Below, piece by piece: positions 1 to 11,430 of a DNA stretch of 64,000 nucleotides (within the stretch, counting starts at the first letter, position 1; every line of letters begins with the position of its first letter). The position numbers were made by a program, and so were the translations under genes. A model generated the notes under the pieces. It was not told the origin of the DNA, did not search any database, and was given only the letters and a program-made list of their open reading frames with translations. The DNA is from Calliopsis andreniformis (Eukaryota > Arthropoda > Insecta > Hymenoptera > Andrenidae), in the NCBI RefSeq assembly GCF_051401765.1, contig NW_027480440.1:2728001-2792000 (forward strand). Reading direction: 5' to 3'.

Positions 1-1800
1 AGATTGAGGATTGAGGAATGAGGATTGAGGATTGAGGATTGAGGATTGAGGATTGAGGATTGAAGATTGAGTATTGAGGATTGAATATTGAGGATTGTGG
101 ATTGAGGGTTGAGGATTGAAGATTCAGTATTGAGGATTGAAGATTGAGGATTGAGGATTGAGGATTGAGGATTGACTATGAGGGCTGAGGGTTGAGGATT
201 GTGGTTCGAGGACTGAGGACTGAGGATTGAGGATTGAGAATTGAGGTTTCAGGATTGAGGATTGAAGATAGAGGATTGGGTATTGAGGATTGAAGAATGA
301 GGATTGAGGATTGAGGATTGAGGATTGAGGATTGAAGATTGAGGATTGAGGATTGAGTATGGAGGATTGAAGATTGAGTATTTAGGATTGAAGATTGAGG
401 ATTGAGGTTTGAGGACTGAGGATTGAGGATTGTAGATCGAGGATTGGGGACTGAGTGTTGAGGGTTGAGTGATGAGAATTGATGTTTGTGGATAGAGATT
501 TGAAGATTGCAGATTGAGTATTGCGTATGGAAAACTCCGAACTGAGGATATTCTATTGAGTATTGAGGATTGATAACTGATTGTTGAGGACAGGGCGCTG
601 AAGAGTGAGGATTCAGGATTGAGGATTCAGGATTGTGGTTTGAGGACTGAGGATTGAGGATTGAGGATTGAGGAGTGAGGATTGAGTATTGAGGATTGAG
701 GATTGAGGATTGAGGATTGAAGATTGAAGATTGGGGATTGAGGATTGACGGTTGAGGATTGAGTAATGACGATTGAGGATTGAGGATTGAGGATTGAAGA
801 TTGAGGATTGAGGATTGTGGATTGAATATTGAGGACTTAGTGTTGAGGGCTGAGTGATGAGAATTGATGTTTGTGGATTGAGATTTGATGATTGAAGAAT
901 AGGGATTGAGTATTGAAAACTGTGAATTGAGGATATTCTATTGAGGATTGAGGATTGACAATTGATTGTTGAGGACTGATGGCTGAAGATTGAGGATTCA
1001 GGATTGAGGATTCGGGATTGAGGTTTGAGAACTGAGGATTGAGGGTTGAGGATTGAGGATTGAGGATTGACGCTAGAGGATTGATGGTTGAGGATGGAGA
1101 ATTGAAGAGAGAGGACTGAGTGTTGAGGATTGAGTATTGAGAATTGATGTTTGAGGACTGAGATTTGATTATTGAATATTTTGGATTGAGTATTGAACCA
1201 TGAGAATTCAGGATATCCTATTGAGTATTGAGAATTGAGTATTGATGGTTGAGTATTGAGTGTTGATGGTTGAGGGTTGTGTGTTGAATATTGAGGATTG
1301 AGGATTGAGGATTGAGGAATGAAGATTGAGGATTGAAGATTTAGTATTGACGATTGAAGATTGAGGATTGAGGATTGAGTGTTGAGGATTGAGGACGAGG
1401 ACTGACGGTTGAGGATTGAAGTTTGTGGATTGAGGATTGAGGATTGAGGACTGAGGATTGAGGATTGAGGACTGAGCATTGAGGATTGATGATTGAGGAC
1501 TGGGGATTGTGGATTGAAGATTGAGGATTAAGGATTGAGGATTGGGGATTGGGGATCTAGGATTGGAGATTGATTATTGAGGATTGAAGATTGAGGGTTG
1601 AGGATTCAGGATTGAGAATTGAGAATTGACGATGGGGACTGAGGGTTGAGGATTGAGGTTTGAGGAACGAGGATTGAGGATTGAGGATTGAGGACAGAGG
1701 ATTGACGATTGAGTATTGAAGATTGAGGATTGACGACTGACGATTGAGGATTGAGGATAGATGATTGCGGATTGAGGATTGAAGATTGAGAAGATTGAGG
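1..1800 (-). repeat. Heptamer satellite, inverted arm (GGATTGA orientation)
   Basis: This stretch is built from GGATTGA-type heptamers, the reverse complement of the unit filling the rest of the window. Read on the minus strand it shows the same variants and landmark cassettes as the right arm. There is a GATATCC-type A cassette near 1,205 and B-type cassettes near 930 and 550, in the same order as on the right. The A cassette carries TAGGATATCC, a form otherwise seen near 58.35 kb, rather than the TAGAATATCC form of the core. The reading frame at 613-1479 (minus strand, 288 codons) is an SSILNPQ-type repeat frame and is not considered a gene. The arm continues past the left edge of the window. 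Confidence 0.93.
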
Positions 1801-1810
1801 CAATCCTCAA
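1795..1810. other. Orientation-switch point of the satellite (inverted-repeat junction)
   Basis: Heptamers read GGATTGA up to 1800 and TCAATCC from 1801 onward. The join has TTGAGG at 1795-1800 and CCTCAA at 1805-1810 around a 4-base spacer, so a 6-base perfect inverted repeat lies at the switch. No unrelated DNA separates the two arms. It could be an inversion breakpoint, a fold-back made during replication or repair, or a false assembly join. Confidence 0.9.
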
Positions 1811-3749
1811 CCCTCAACCTTCAGTAATCAACCCTCAATCCTCAATCCTCAATCCTCAATCCTCAATCCTCAATCCTCAATCCTCAATCCTCAATACTCA
1901 ACCATCAATCCTCAATTCTCAATACTAAATAGAATATCCTGAATCCTCGTGGATCAATACCCAATCGACAATATTCAATAATCAAATCTCAATCCTCGAA
2001 CATCAATTCTCAACACTCAATCCTCAACACTCAGTCCTCTCTCTTCAATCCTCCATCCTCAACCCTCAATACTCAAGCGTCAATACTTAATCCTCAATCA
2101 TCAACACTCAATCCTCAGTCCTCAAACCTCAATCCCGAATCCTCAATACAGACTCCTCAATTTTCTGCCCTCAGTCCTCAAAAATCAATTGTCAATCCTC
2201 AATCCTGAATAGAATATCCTCAATTCACAGTTTTCAATACTCAATCCCCATTCTTCAATCTTCAAATCTCAATCCACAAACATCAATTCTCATCACTCAA
2301 CCATCAACACTCAGTCCTCAATCTTCAATCCTCAATACTCAATCCTCAACCTTCAATCCTCAATACTCAAACCTCAATCCTCAATCCTCAATTCTCAATC
2401 CTCAATACTCAATCCTCAATCGTCAATCCTCAATATTCAACACACTACCCTCAACCATCAATCCTCAATACTCAACCATCAATCCTCAATTCTCAATACT
2501 CAACAGAATATCCTGAATTCTCATGGTTCAATACCCAATCCACAAAATTCAATAATCAAATCTCAATCCTCAAACATCAATTCTCAACACTCGATCCTCA
2601 ATACTCAGTCCGCAATCCTCAATATTCAATCCTCAATCCTCAATCCTCAATCCTCAATCCCCAATCCTCAATCCTCAATCCCCAATCCTCAATACTCAAC
2701 CATCAATCCTCAATTCTCAATACTCAATAGAATATCCTGAATTCTCAGGATTCTATACTCAAACATCAATCCTCAACTCTCAGCCCTCATTCTCAATCCT
2801 CCATCCACAATCCTCAAACATCAATCCTCAACCGTCGGTCCTCGTCCTCGACCCTCAACCCTCTATCTTCATTCCTCCCATCTTCAAACATCATTACTCA
2901 ATCTTCAATCCTCAATCCTCAATCCTCAACGCTCAATCCTCAATGCTCGATATTCAACACTCAACCCTCAACCATCAATCCTCAATACTCATCATCAATC
3001 CTCAATTCTCAATACTCAATAGAATATCCTGAATTCTCATGGTTCAATTCTCAATCCACAATATTCAATAATCAAATCTCAATCCTCAAACATCAATTCT
3101 CAACTCTCAATCCTCAACACTCAGTCCTCTCTCTTCCATCCTCCATTCTCAACCCTCAATCCTCAAGCGCCAGTCCTCAATCCTCAATCATCAACCCTCA
3201 ATCCTCAGTCCTCAAACCTCAATCCCGAATCCACAATCCTGAATCCTCAATCTTCTGCTCTCAGTCCTCAAAAATCAATTGCCAATCCTCAATCCTCAAT
3301 AGAATATCCTCAATTCACAGTTTTCAATACTCAATCCCCACTGTTCAATCTTCAAATCTCAATCCACAAACATCAATTCTCAACACTCGATCCTCAATAC
3401 TCAGTCCGCAATCCTCAATATTCAATCCTCAATCCTCAATCCTCAATCCTCAATCCTCAATCCTCAATCCTCAATCCTCATTCTTCAATCCTCAATACCC
3501 AATGCTCAATCTTCAATCCTCAATCCTCAATCCTCAGTCCTCAAACAGCAATACTCAACCCACAGTCCTCGTCCTCAATCCACAACCATCAATCCTCAAT
3601 CCTCAATCTTCAACCATCAATATTCAATCTTCAGTCCTCAACCCTCAATCCTCAATACTCAATCCTCAATCCTCAATGTTCAATACGCAATACCCAATCC
3701 TCAATCCTCAATCCTCAATCCTCAATCCTCATTCCTCAATCCTCAATCC
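1801..3749 (+). repeat. Array segment next to the inversion
   Basis: Mosaic of the three landmark cassettes: an A variant with TGAATCCTCGTGG near 1,940, B near 2,210, A near 2,505, C at 2,729, A near 3,020 and B near 3,300. A pure run of about eight consensus heptamers lies near 1,843-1,894 and another near 3,422-3,481. I did not find one long matching block elsewhere, only cassette-level similarity. Confidence 0.8.
2729..2754 (+). repeat. Landmark C hairpin (first right-arm copy; 22 copies listed)
   Basis: AGAATATCCTGA at 2729-2740 and TCAGGATTCT at 2745-2754 flank the loop ATTC. They can pair as seven contiguous base pairs, a two-base bulge (AT), then three more pairs. The loop junction contains GAATTC. 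The same element starts at 5412, 6963, 11932, 17389, 20113, 23195, 25553, 31918, 33776, 36500, 42483, 42685, 44759, 45771, 46794, 53522, 53724, 55009, 56021, 59586 and 62960. Diverged forms lie near 57,519, 57,763 and 58,349. It differs sharply from the heptamer background yet is retained throughout, so it works as a higher-order repeat marker. Any structural role is inference. Confidence 0.85.
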
Positions 3750-4460
3750 TCAATCTTCAATCCTCAATACTCAATCTTCAATCCTCAATCCTCAATCCTC
3801 AAACCTCAATCCTCATTCTTCAATCCTCAACACCCAATCCTCAATCTTCAATCCTCAATCCTCAATCCTCAATTCTCAATCCTCAATCCTCAATCCTCAG
3901 ACCTCAAACATAAATACTCAACCCTCAGTCCTCGTCCTCAATCCACAACCCTCAATCCTCGATCCTCAATCTTCAATCATCAATATTCAATCTTCAATCC
4001 TCAATCCTCAATCCTCAATACTCAATCCTCAATCCTCAATGTTCAATCCTCAATACCCAATCCTCAATCTTCAATCCTCAATTCTCAATCCTCAATCCTC
4101 AATCCTCAATCCTCAATCCTCAGTCCTCAAACCTCAATCCTGAATCCTCAATTCTGTATCCTCAATCTTCAGCCCTCAGTCCCCAACAATCAGTTGTCAA
4201 TCCTCAATCCTCAATAGAATATCCTCAATTCGCAGGTTTCAATACTCAATACCCAATCCTCAATCTTCAATCCTCAATCCTCAATCCTCAATTCTCAACC
4301 CTCAATCCTCAGTCCTCAGTCCTCAAACCTCAATCCTCAAACCTCAGCCCTCATCCTCAATCCTCAATACTCAATCCTCAATCCTCAATCTTCTATCCTC
4401 AATACTCAACCTTCAATCCTCAATCCTCAGTCCTCAAACCTCAATCCTGAATCCTCAATC
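3750..4460 (+). repeat. Duplicated block kappa, copy 1
   Basis: Matches 10,718-11,430 at a constant spacing of 6,968 bases. Shared rare variants include AACATAAATACTC near 3,908 (10,876 in the other copy), the phrase TCAACACCC near 3,828, and a B cassette continuing into GCAGGTTTC (CACAGGTTTC in the other copy). The 213-codon frame at 3502-4143 is a repeat frame only. Confidence 0.8.
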
Positions 4461-4464
4461 CTGA

Positions 4465-5145
4465 GTCCTCAATACTCAATCTTCAATCCTCAATCCTCAA
4501 TCCTCAATCATCAATCCTCAATCATCAATCCTCAATCTTCAATACTCAATCCTCAAACCTCAATCCTCAATCCTCAATACTCAACCATCAATCCTCAATT
4601 CTCAATACTAAATAGAATATCCTGAATCCTCGTGGTTCAATACCCAATCCACAATATTCAATAATCAAATCTCAATCCTCGAACATCAATTCTCAACACT
4701 CAATCCTCAACACTCAGTCCTCTCTCTTCAATCCTCCATCCTCAACCCTCAATCCTCAACCTTCAATCCTCAATCCTCAATCCTCAATCCTCAATCCTCA
4801 ATATTCAACACACTACCATCAACCATCAATCCTCAATACTCAACCATCAATCCTCAATTCTCAATACTCAACAGAATATCCTGAATTCTCATGGTTCATT
4901 ACCCAATCCACAAAATTCAATAATCAAATCTCAATCCTCAAACATCAATTCTCAACACTCAATCCTCAATACTCAGTCCGCAATCCTCAATATTCAATCC
5001 TCAATCCTCAATCCTCAATCCACTATCCTCAACCTTCAATCCTCAATACTCAATCTTCAATGCTCATTCCTCAATCCTCAATCCTCAATTCTCAATCCTC
5101 AATCGTCAATCTTCAATCCTCAATACACAATCTTCAATCCTCAAT
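4465..5145 (+). repeat. Duplicated block lambda, copy 1
   Basis: Matches 12,796-13,476 at a spacing of 8,331 bases. Both copies hold the TGAATCCTCGTGG form of cassette A, a second A cassette preceded by CAACAGAATATCC and followed by CATTACCC, the phrase CAGTCCGCAATCC, and CAATGCTCATTCC near the 3' end. Similarity stops abruptly at about 5,145, which looks like a recombination edge. Confidence 0.8.
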
Positions 5146-5411
5146 CCTCAATCCTCAATCCTCAACCCTCAATCCTCATTCTTCAATCCTCAGTCCCCAA
5201 TCCTCAATATTCTATCCTCAATACTCAATCCTCAATCCTCAATCCTCAATCCTCAGTCTTGAATCCTCAATACTCAATCTTCAATCCTCAATCCTCAATC
5301 CTCAATCATCAATCCTCAATCATCAATCCTCAATCTTCAATACTCAATCCTCAATCCTCAATCCTCAATCCTCAATACACAACCATCAATCCTCAATACC
5401 CAATACTCAAT

Positions 5412-5580
5412 AGAATATCCTGAATTCTCAGGATTCTATACTCAAACATCAATCCTCAACTCTCAGCCCTCATTCTCAATCCTCAATCAACAATCCTCAA
5501 ACATCAATCCTCAACCGTCGGTCCTCGTCCTCGACCCTCAACCCTCTATCCTCATTCCTCCCATCTTCAATCATCAATAC
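5412..5580 (+). repeat. Landmark cassette C (representative)
   Basis: Opens with AGAATATCCTGAATTC, then CAGGATTCTATAC, followed by CTCAGCCCTCATTC and the CpG-bearing phrase CCGTCGGTCCTCGTCC, and ends near CATTCCTCCCATCTTC. Nearly every copy keeps this order. The consensus heptamer has no CpG, so this cassette supplies most of the array's clustered CpG sites. Confidence 0.82.
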
Positions 5581-5701
5581 TCAATCTTCAATCCCCAATC
5601 CTCAATCCTCAACGCTCAATCCTCAATCCACGATATTCAACACTCAACCCTCAACCATCAATCCACAATACTCATCATCAATCCTCAATTCTCAATACTC
5701 A

Positions 5702-5860
5702 ATAGAATATCCTGAATTCTCATGGTTCAATACTCAATCTACAATATTCAATAATCAAATCTCAATCCTCAAACATCAATTCTCTACTCTCAATCCTCAA
5801 CACTCAGTCCTCTCTCTTCAATCCTCCATTCTCAACCCTCAATCCGCAAGCGTCAGTCCT
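5702..5860 (+). repeat. Landmark cassette A (representative)
   Basis: Opens TAGAATATCCTGAATTC followed by TCATGGTTCAATAC, then ATATTCAATAATCAAATC, AACATCAATTCTC, CAGTCCTCTCTCTTC and a closing CGCAAGCGTCA-type phrase (usually TCAAGCGTCA). About fifty copies are spread over the window, for example near 2.50, 8.87, 14.68, 20.40, 27.45, 35.35, 42.97, 49.25, 56.31 and 59.88 kb. A subtype with TGAATCCTCGTGG occurs near 1.94, 4.61, 7.98, 12.95, 18.42, 21.19, 26.56, 34.81, 37.58, 39.03 and 50.08 kb. Where a frame crosses it as AGA-ATA-TCC-TGA it stops, which is why many open frames end here. Confidence 0.82.
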
Positions 5861-5980
5861 CAATCCTCAATCATCAACCCTCAATCCTCAGTCCTCAAAC
5901 CTCAATCCCGAATCCACAATCCTGAATCCTCAATCTTCTGCTCTCAGTCCTCAAAAATCAATTGCCAATCCTCAACCCTC

Positions 5981-6095
5981 AATAGAATATCCTCAATTCA
6001 CAGTTTTCAATACTCAATCCCCACTGTTCAATCTTCAAATCTCAATCCACAAACATCAATTCTCATCACTCAACCCTCAACACTCAGTCTTCAAT
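5981..6095 (+). repeat. Landmark cassette B (representative)
   Basis: Opens TAGAATATCCTCAATTCAC, then AGTTTTCAATACTC, a CCCCACTGTTC or CCCCATTCTTC phrase, TTCAAATCTCAATCCAC and CATCAATTCTCATCACTC. It typically follows an A cassette by about 270 bases and is preceded by AAAATCAATTGCC or AAAATCAATTGTC. A sister form carries CAATCTGCAATCTTC (for example near 6,560). Confidence 0.8.
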
Positions 6096-6399
6096 TCGCA
6101 ATCCTCAATCCTCAATCCTCAATCCTCATTCTTCAATCCTCAATACCCAATCCTCAATCTTCAATCCTCAATCCTCAATCCTCAGTCCTCAAACAGTAAT
6201 ACTCAACCCACAGTCCTCGTCCTCAATCCACAACCATCAATCCTCAATCCTCAATCTTCAATCATCAATATTCAATCTTCAGTCCTCAACCCTCAATCCT
6301 CAATACTCAATCCTCAATCCTCAATGTTCAATACGCAATACCCAATCCTCAATCCTCAATTCTCAATACTCAATCCTCAATCCTCAATCTTCGATCCTC

Positions 6400-7980
6400 A
6401 ATACTCAATCTTCAATTCTCAATCCTCAGTCCTCAAACCTCAATCCTGAATCCTCAATCCTGAGTCCTCAATCTTCAGACCTCAGTCCACAACAATCAGT
6501 AGTCAATCCTCTATCCTCAATAGAATATCCTCAATTCACAGTTTTCAATACTCAATACTCAATCTGCAATCTTCAAACCTCTATCCAAAAACATCAATTC
6601 TCATCACTCAACCCTCAACACTCAGTCCTCAATGTACAATCCTCAATCCTCAATTCTCAATCTTCAATCCTGAATACTGAATCTTCAATCCTCAATCCTC
6701 AATCCTCAATCCTCAACCCTCAATCCTCATTCTTCAATCCTCAGTCCCAAATCCTCAATCTTCTATCCTCAATACTCAATCCTCAATCCTCAATCCTCAA
6801 TCCTCAGTCTTGAATCCTCAATACGCAATCTTCAATCCTCAATCCTCAATCCTCAATCATCAATCCTCAATCATCAATCCTCAGTCTTCAATACTCAATC
6901 CTCAATCCTCAATCCTCAATCCTCAATACACAACCATCAATCCTCAATTCTCAATACTCAATAGAATATCCTGAATTCTCAGGATTCTATACTCAAACCT
7001 CAATCCTCAACCCTCAGCCCTCATTCTCAATCCTCAATCCACAATCCTCAAACCTCAATCATCAACCGTCGGTCCTCGTCCTGAATCCTCAACCCTCAAT
7101 CCTCATTCCTCCCACCTTCAATCATCAATACTCAATCTTCAATCCTCAATCCTCAATCCTCAATGTTCAATCCTCAATCCTCGATATTCAACACTCAACC
7201 CTCAACCATCAATCCTCAATACTTATCATCAATCCTCAATTCTCAATACTCAAAAGAATATCCTGGATTCTCATGGTTCAATACTCAATCCACAAAATTC
7301 AATAATCAAATCTCAATCCTCAAACATCAATTCTCAACACTCAATCCTCAATACTCAGTCCTCTCTCATCAACCCTCCATCCTCAATCCTCAATCCTCAA
7401 GCGTCAATCCTCAATCCTCAATCCTCAATCCTCAACCCTCAATCCTCAGTCCTCGAACCTCAATCCGGAATTCTCAATCCTGAATCCTCAATCTTCAGCC
7501 GTCGGTCCTCAACAATCAATTGTCAATCCTCAATCCTCAATAGAATATCCTCTATTCACAGCTTTCAATGCTCAATACTCAATCTGCAATCTTCAAACCT
7601 CTATCCACAATCATCAATTCTCACCACTCAACCCTCAAAACTCAGTCCTCAATGTTCAATACTCAATCCTCAATTCCCAATCTTCAATCCTCAATACTGA
7701 ATCTTCAATCCTCAATCCTCAATCCTCAATCCTCAATCCTCAATCCTCATTCTTCAATCCTCAGTCCCCAATCCTCAATCTTCTATTCTCAATACTCAAT
7801 CCTCAATCCTCAATCCTCAATCCTCAACCTTGAATCCTCAATACTCAATCTTCAATCCTCAATCCTCAATCCTCAATCATCAATCCTCAATCATCAATCC
7901 TCAATCTTCAATACTCAATCCTCAAACTTCAATCCTCAATCCTCAATACTCAACCATCAATCCTCAATTCTCAATACTAA
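6400..7980 (+). repeat. Duplicated block mu, copy 1
   Basis: Matches about 11,370-12,945 at a spacing of 4,969 bases, dropping to 4,962 (one heptamer fewer) in the second half. Both contain a C cassette, an A cassette with AAAGAATATCCTGG, and the CAGCTTTCAATGC form of B. Block alpha overlaps it from about 6,800. Confidence 0.78.
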
Positions 7981-10440
7981 ATAGAATATCCTGAATCCTC
8001 GTGGTTCAATACCCAATCCACAATATTCAATAATCAAATCTCAATCCTCGAACATCAATTCTCAACACTCAATCCTCAACACTCAGTCCTCTCTCTTCAA
8101 TCCTCCATCCTCAACCCTCAATCCTCAAGCGTCAATCCTTAATCCTCAATCATCAGCACTCAATCCTCAGTCCTCAAACCTCAATCCCGAATCCTCAATC
8201 CTGAATCCTCAATCTTCTGCCCTCAGTCCTCAAAAATCAATTGCCAATCCTCAATCCGCAATAGAATATCCTCAATTGACAGTCTTCAATACTCAATCCC
8301 CATTCTTCAATCTTCATATCTCAATTCACAAACATCAATTCTCATCACTCTACCATCAACACTCAGTCCTCAATCTTGAATCCTCAATCCTCAAACCTGA
8401 ATCTTCAATCCTCATTCTTCAGTCCTCAATACCCAATCCTCAATCTTCAATCCTCAATCCTCTATCCTCAATTCTCAATCCTCAATCCTCAGTCCTCAGT
8501 CCTCAAACATCAATCCTCAATCCTCAGACCTCATCCTCAATCCTCAATTCTCGATCCTCAATCCTCAATCCTCAGTCTTCAATTCTCAATACTCAACCTT
8601 TAATCCTCAACACTCAATCCTCAATCCTCAATCCACATTCTTCAATCCTCAATCCACAATCCTCAAACCTCAATCCTCAACCGTCGGTCCTCGTCCTCAA
8701 TCCTCAACCCTCAATCCTCATTCCTCCCATCTTCAATCATCAATACACAATCTTCAATCCTCAATCCTTAATCCTCAATGCTCAATCCTCAACCGTCAAT
8801 ATTCAACACTCAACCCTCAACGATCAGTCCTCAATACTCATCATCAATCCTCAATTCTCAATACTCAATAGAATATCCTGAATTCTCATGGTTCAATACT
8901 CAATTCACAATATTCAGTAATCAAATCTCAATCCTCAAACATCAATTCTCAACACTCAATCCTCAACACTCAGTCCTCTCTCTTCAATCCTCCATCCTCA
9001 ACCCTCAATCCTCAAGCGTCAATCCTCAATCCTCAATCATCAACCCTCAATCCTCAGTCCTCAAACCTCAATCCCGAATCCTCAATACTGACTCCTCAAT
9101 TTTCTGCCCTCAGTCCTCAAAAACCAATTGTCAATCCTCAATCCTCAATAGAATATCCTCAATTCACAGTTTTCAATACTCAATCCCCATTCTTCAATCT
9201 TCAAATCTCAATCCACAAACATCAATTCTCATCACTCAACCATCAACACTCAGTCCTCAATCGTCAATCCTCAATACTCAATCCTCAACCTTCAATCCTC
9301 AATACTCAAACCTCAGTCCTCAATCCTTAATTCTCAATCCTCAATACTCAATCCTCAATCGTCAATCCCCAAACCCCAATCCTCAATCTTCAATCCTCAA
9401 TCCTCAATCCTCAATCCTCAATCCTCAATATTCAACACACAACCCTCAACCATCAATCCTCAATACTCAACAATCAATCCTCAATTCTCAATACTCAATA
9501 GAATATCCTGGATTCTCATGGTTCAACACTCAATCCACAAAATTCATTAATCAAATCTCAATCCTCAAACATCAATTCTCAACACACAATCCTCAATACT
9601 CAGTCCTCTCACTTCAATCCTCAATCCTCAACCCTCAATCCTCGGTCCTCAAACCTCAATCCCGAATCCTCAATCCTGAATCGTCAATCTTCTGCCCTCA
9701 GTCCTCAAAAATCAATTGTCAATCCTCAATCCTCAATAGAATATCCTCAATTCACAGTTTTCAATACTCAATCCCCATTCTTCAATCTTCAAATCTCAAT
9801 CCACACACATCAATTCTCATCACTCAACCCTCAACACTCAGTCCTCAATCGTCAATCCTCAATCTTCAATCCTCAATCTTCAATCCTCAATACTCAATCT
9901 TCAATCCTCATTCCTCAATTCTCAATCATCAATACTCAATCCTCAATCCTCAATCCTCAATCCTCAATCCTCAATCCTCAATCCTCAATCCTCAATCTTC
10001 AATCCTCAATCCTCAATCCCCAATCCTCAATCCTCATTCTTCAATCCTCAATACCCAATCCTCAATTTTCAATCCTCAATCCTCAATCCTCAATTTTCAA
10101 TACTCAATCCTCAGTCCTCAGTCCTCAAACCTCAATCCTCAACCCTCAGTCCTCATCCTCAATCCTCAATCCTCAATCCTCAATTCTCAATTTCCAATCC
10201 TCAATACTGAATCTTCAATCCTCAATCCTCAATCCTCAATCCTCAATCCTCAATACTCAACCATCGATCCTCAATTCTCAATACTCAATCTTCAATCCTC
10301 AATCCTCAATCCTCAACGCTCAATCCTCAATCCTCGATATTCAACACTCAACCCTCAACCATCAATCCTCAATACTCATCATCAATCCTCAATTCTCAAT
10401 ACTCAATAGAATATCCTGAATTCTAATGGTTCAATACTCA
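6800..10440 (+). repeat. Duplicated block alpha, copy 1
   Basis: Matches about 25,380-29,331. Spacing is 18,580 bases in the first part, 18,573 after the loss of one heptamer, and about 18,830-18,895 beyond about 10,000, because copy 2 carries roughly 320 extra bases. Shared rare markers include CTCAACGATCAGTCC, CTGACTCCTCAATTTTC, AACCCCAATCC, ACCATCGATCC and the odd A cassette TGAATTCTAATGG at the 3' end. The frame at 8778-10409 (543 codons) is the longest in the window but is pure SSILNPQ-type repeat. Confidence 0.82.
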
Positions 10441-10717
10441 ATCCACAATATTCAATAATCAAATCTCAATCCTCAAACATCAATTCTCAACACTCAATCC
10501 TCAACACTCAGTCCTCTCTCTTCAATCCTCCATCCTCAACCCTCAATCCTCAAGCGTCAATCCTTAATCCTCAATCCTCAATCCTCAATTCTTAATCCTC
10601 AATACTCAATCCTCAATCGTCAATCCTCAATCCCCAATCCTTAATCTTCAATCCTCAATCCTCAATCCTCAATACACAATCTTCAATCCTCATTCTTCAG
10701 TCCTCAATACCCAATCC
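10441..10717 (+). repeat. Short array segment between alpha and kappa
   Basis: Continues the A cassette begun at the end of block alpha, with CAGTCCTCTCTCTTC and CAAGCGTCAATCC, then mostly consensus heptamers and TTAATCC variants. Nothing other than repeat is seen. Confidence 0.75.
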
Positions 10718-11430
10718 TCAATCTTCAATCCTCAATACTCAATCTTCAATCCTCAATCCTCAATCCTCAAACCTCAATCCTCATTCTTCAATCCTCAACA
10801 CCCAATCCTCAATCTTCAATCCTCAATCCTCAATCCTCAATTCTCAATCCTCAATCCTCAATCCTCAGACCTCAAACATAAATACTCAACCCTCAGTCCT
10901 CGTCCTCAATCCACAACCCTCAATCCTCGATCCTCAATCTTCAATCATCAATATTCAATCTTCAATCCTCAATCCTCAATCCTCAATACTCAATCCTCAA
11001 TCCTCAATGTTCAATCCTCAATACCCAATCCTCAATCTTCAATCCTCAATTCTCAATCCTCAATCCTCAATCCTCAATCCTCAATCCTCAGTCCTCAAAC
11101 CTCAATCCTGAATCCTCAATCCTGAATCCTCAATCTTCAGCCCTCAGTCCCCAACAATCAGTTGTCAATCCTCAATCCTCAATAGAATATCCTCAATTCA
11201 CAGGTTTCAATACTCAATACCCAATCCTCAATCTTCAATCCTCAATCCTCAATCCTCAATTCTCAACCCTCAATCCTCAGTCCTCAGTCCTCAAACCTCA
11301 ATCCTCAAACCTCAGCCCTCATCCTCAATCCTCAATACTCAATCCTCAATCCTCAATCTTCTATCCTCAATACTCAATCTTCAATCCTCAATCCTCAGTC
11401 CTCAAACCTCAATCCTGAATCCTCAATCCT
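10718..11430 (+). repeat. Duplicated block kappa, copy 2
   Basis: Counterpart of 3,750-4,460 at a spacing of 6,968 bases. The copies part where one continues into GAGTCCTCAATCTTCAG and the other into GAGTCCTCAATACTC, a sharp edge near 11,430. Confidence 0.8.

Larger units (their letters stand above)
5146..6400 (+). repeat. Array segment with a complete C-A-B cassette series
   Basis: Holds C at 5,412, A near 5,702 and B near 5,981, a clear example of the usual order and spacing. The marker CAGTCTTCAATTCGC near 6,085 recurs near 22,011 and 32,590, so this segment is related to about 21.8-22.3 kb and 31.9-32.9 kb. No gene is seen. Confidence 0.78.

Noticed and set aside
613..1479. Minus-strand frame of 288 codons as a gene on the opposite strand
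   Set aside because: It lies in the inverted arm, where the C-rich strand is the minus strand, so the same repeat illusion appears on that strand.
2729..2754. Hairpin of landmark C as a transcription terminator or transposon end
   Set aside because: There is no following T run, no gene upstream, no target-site duplication and no matching inverted partner bounding a mobile element.
5500..5540. CENP-B box or other centromere protein site in the CpG-bearing C cassette
   Set aside because: The phrase CCGTCGGTCCTCGTCC does not fit the CENP-B box pattern as I know it (TTCG, then A, then CGGG at set spacing).
8778..10409. 543-codon open frame, the longest in the window, as a repeat protein gene
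   Set aside because: It is made wholly of SSILNPQ-type heptads that any + frame of the repeat yields. Overlapping frames in other phases read the same, its start and stop are heptamer variants, and no promoter, signal or non-repeat domain is visible.
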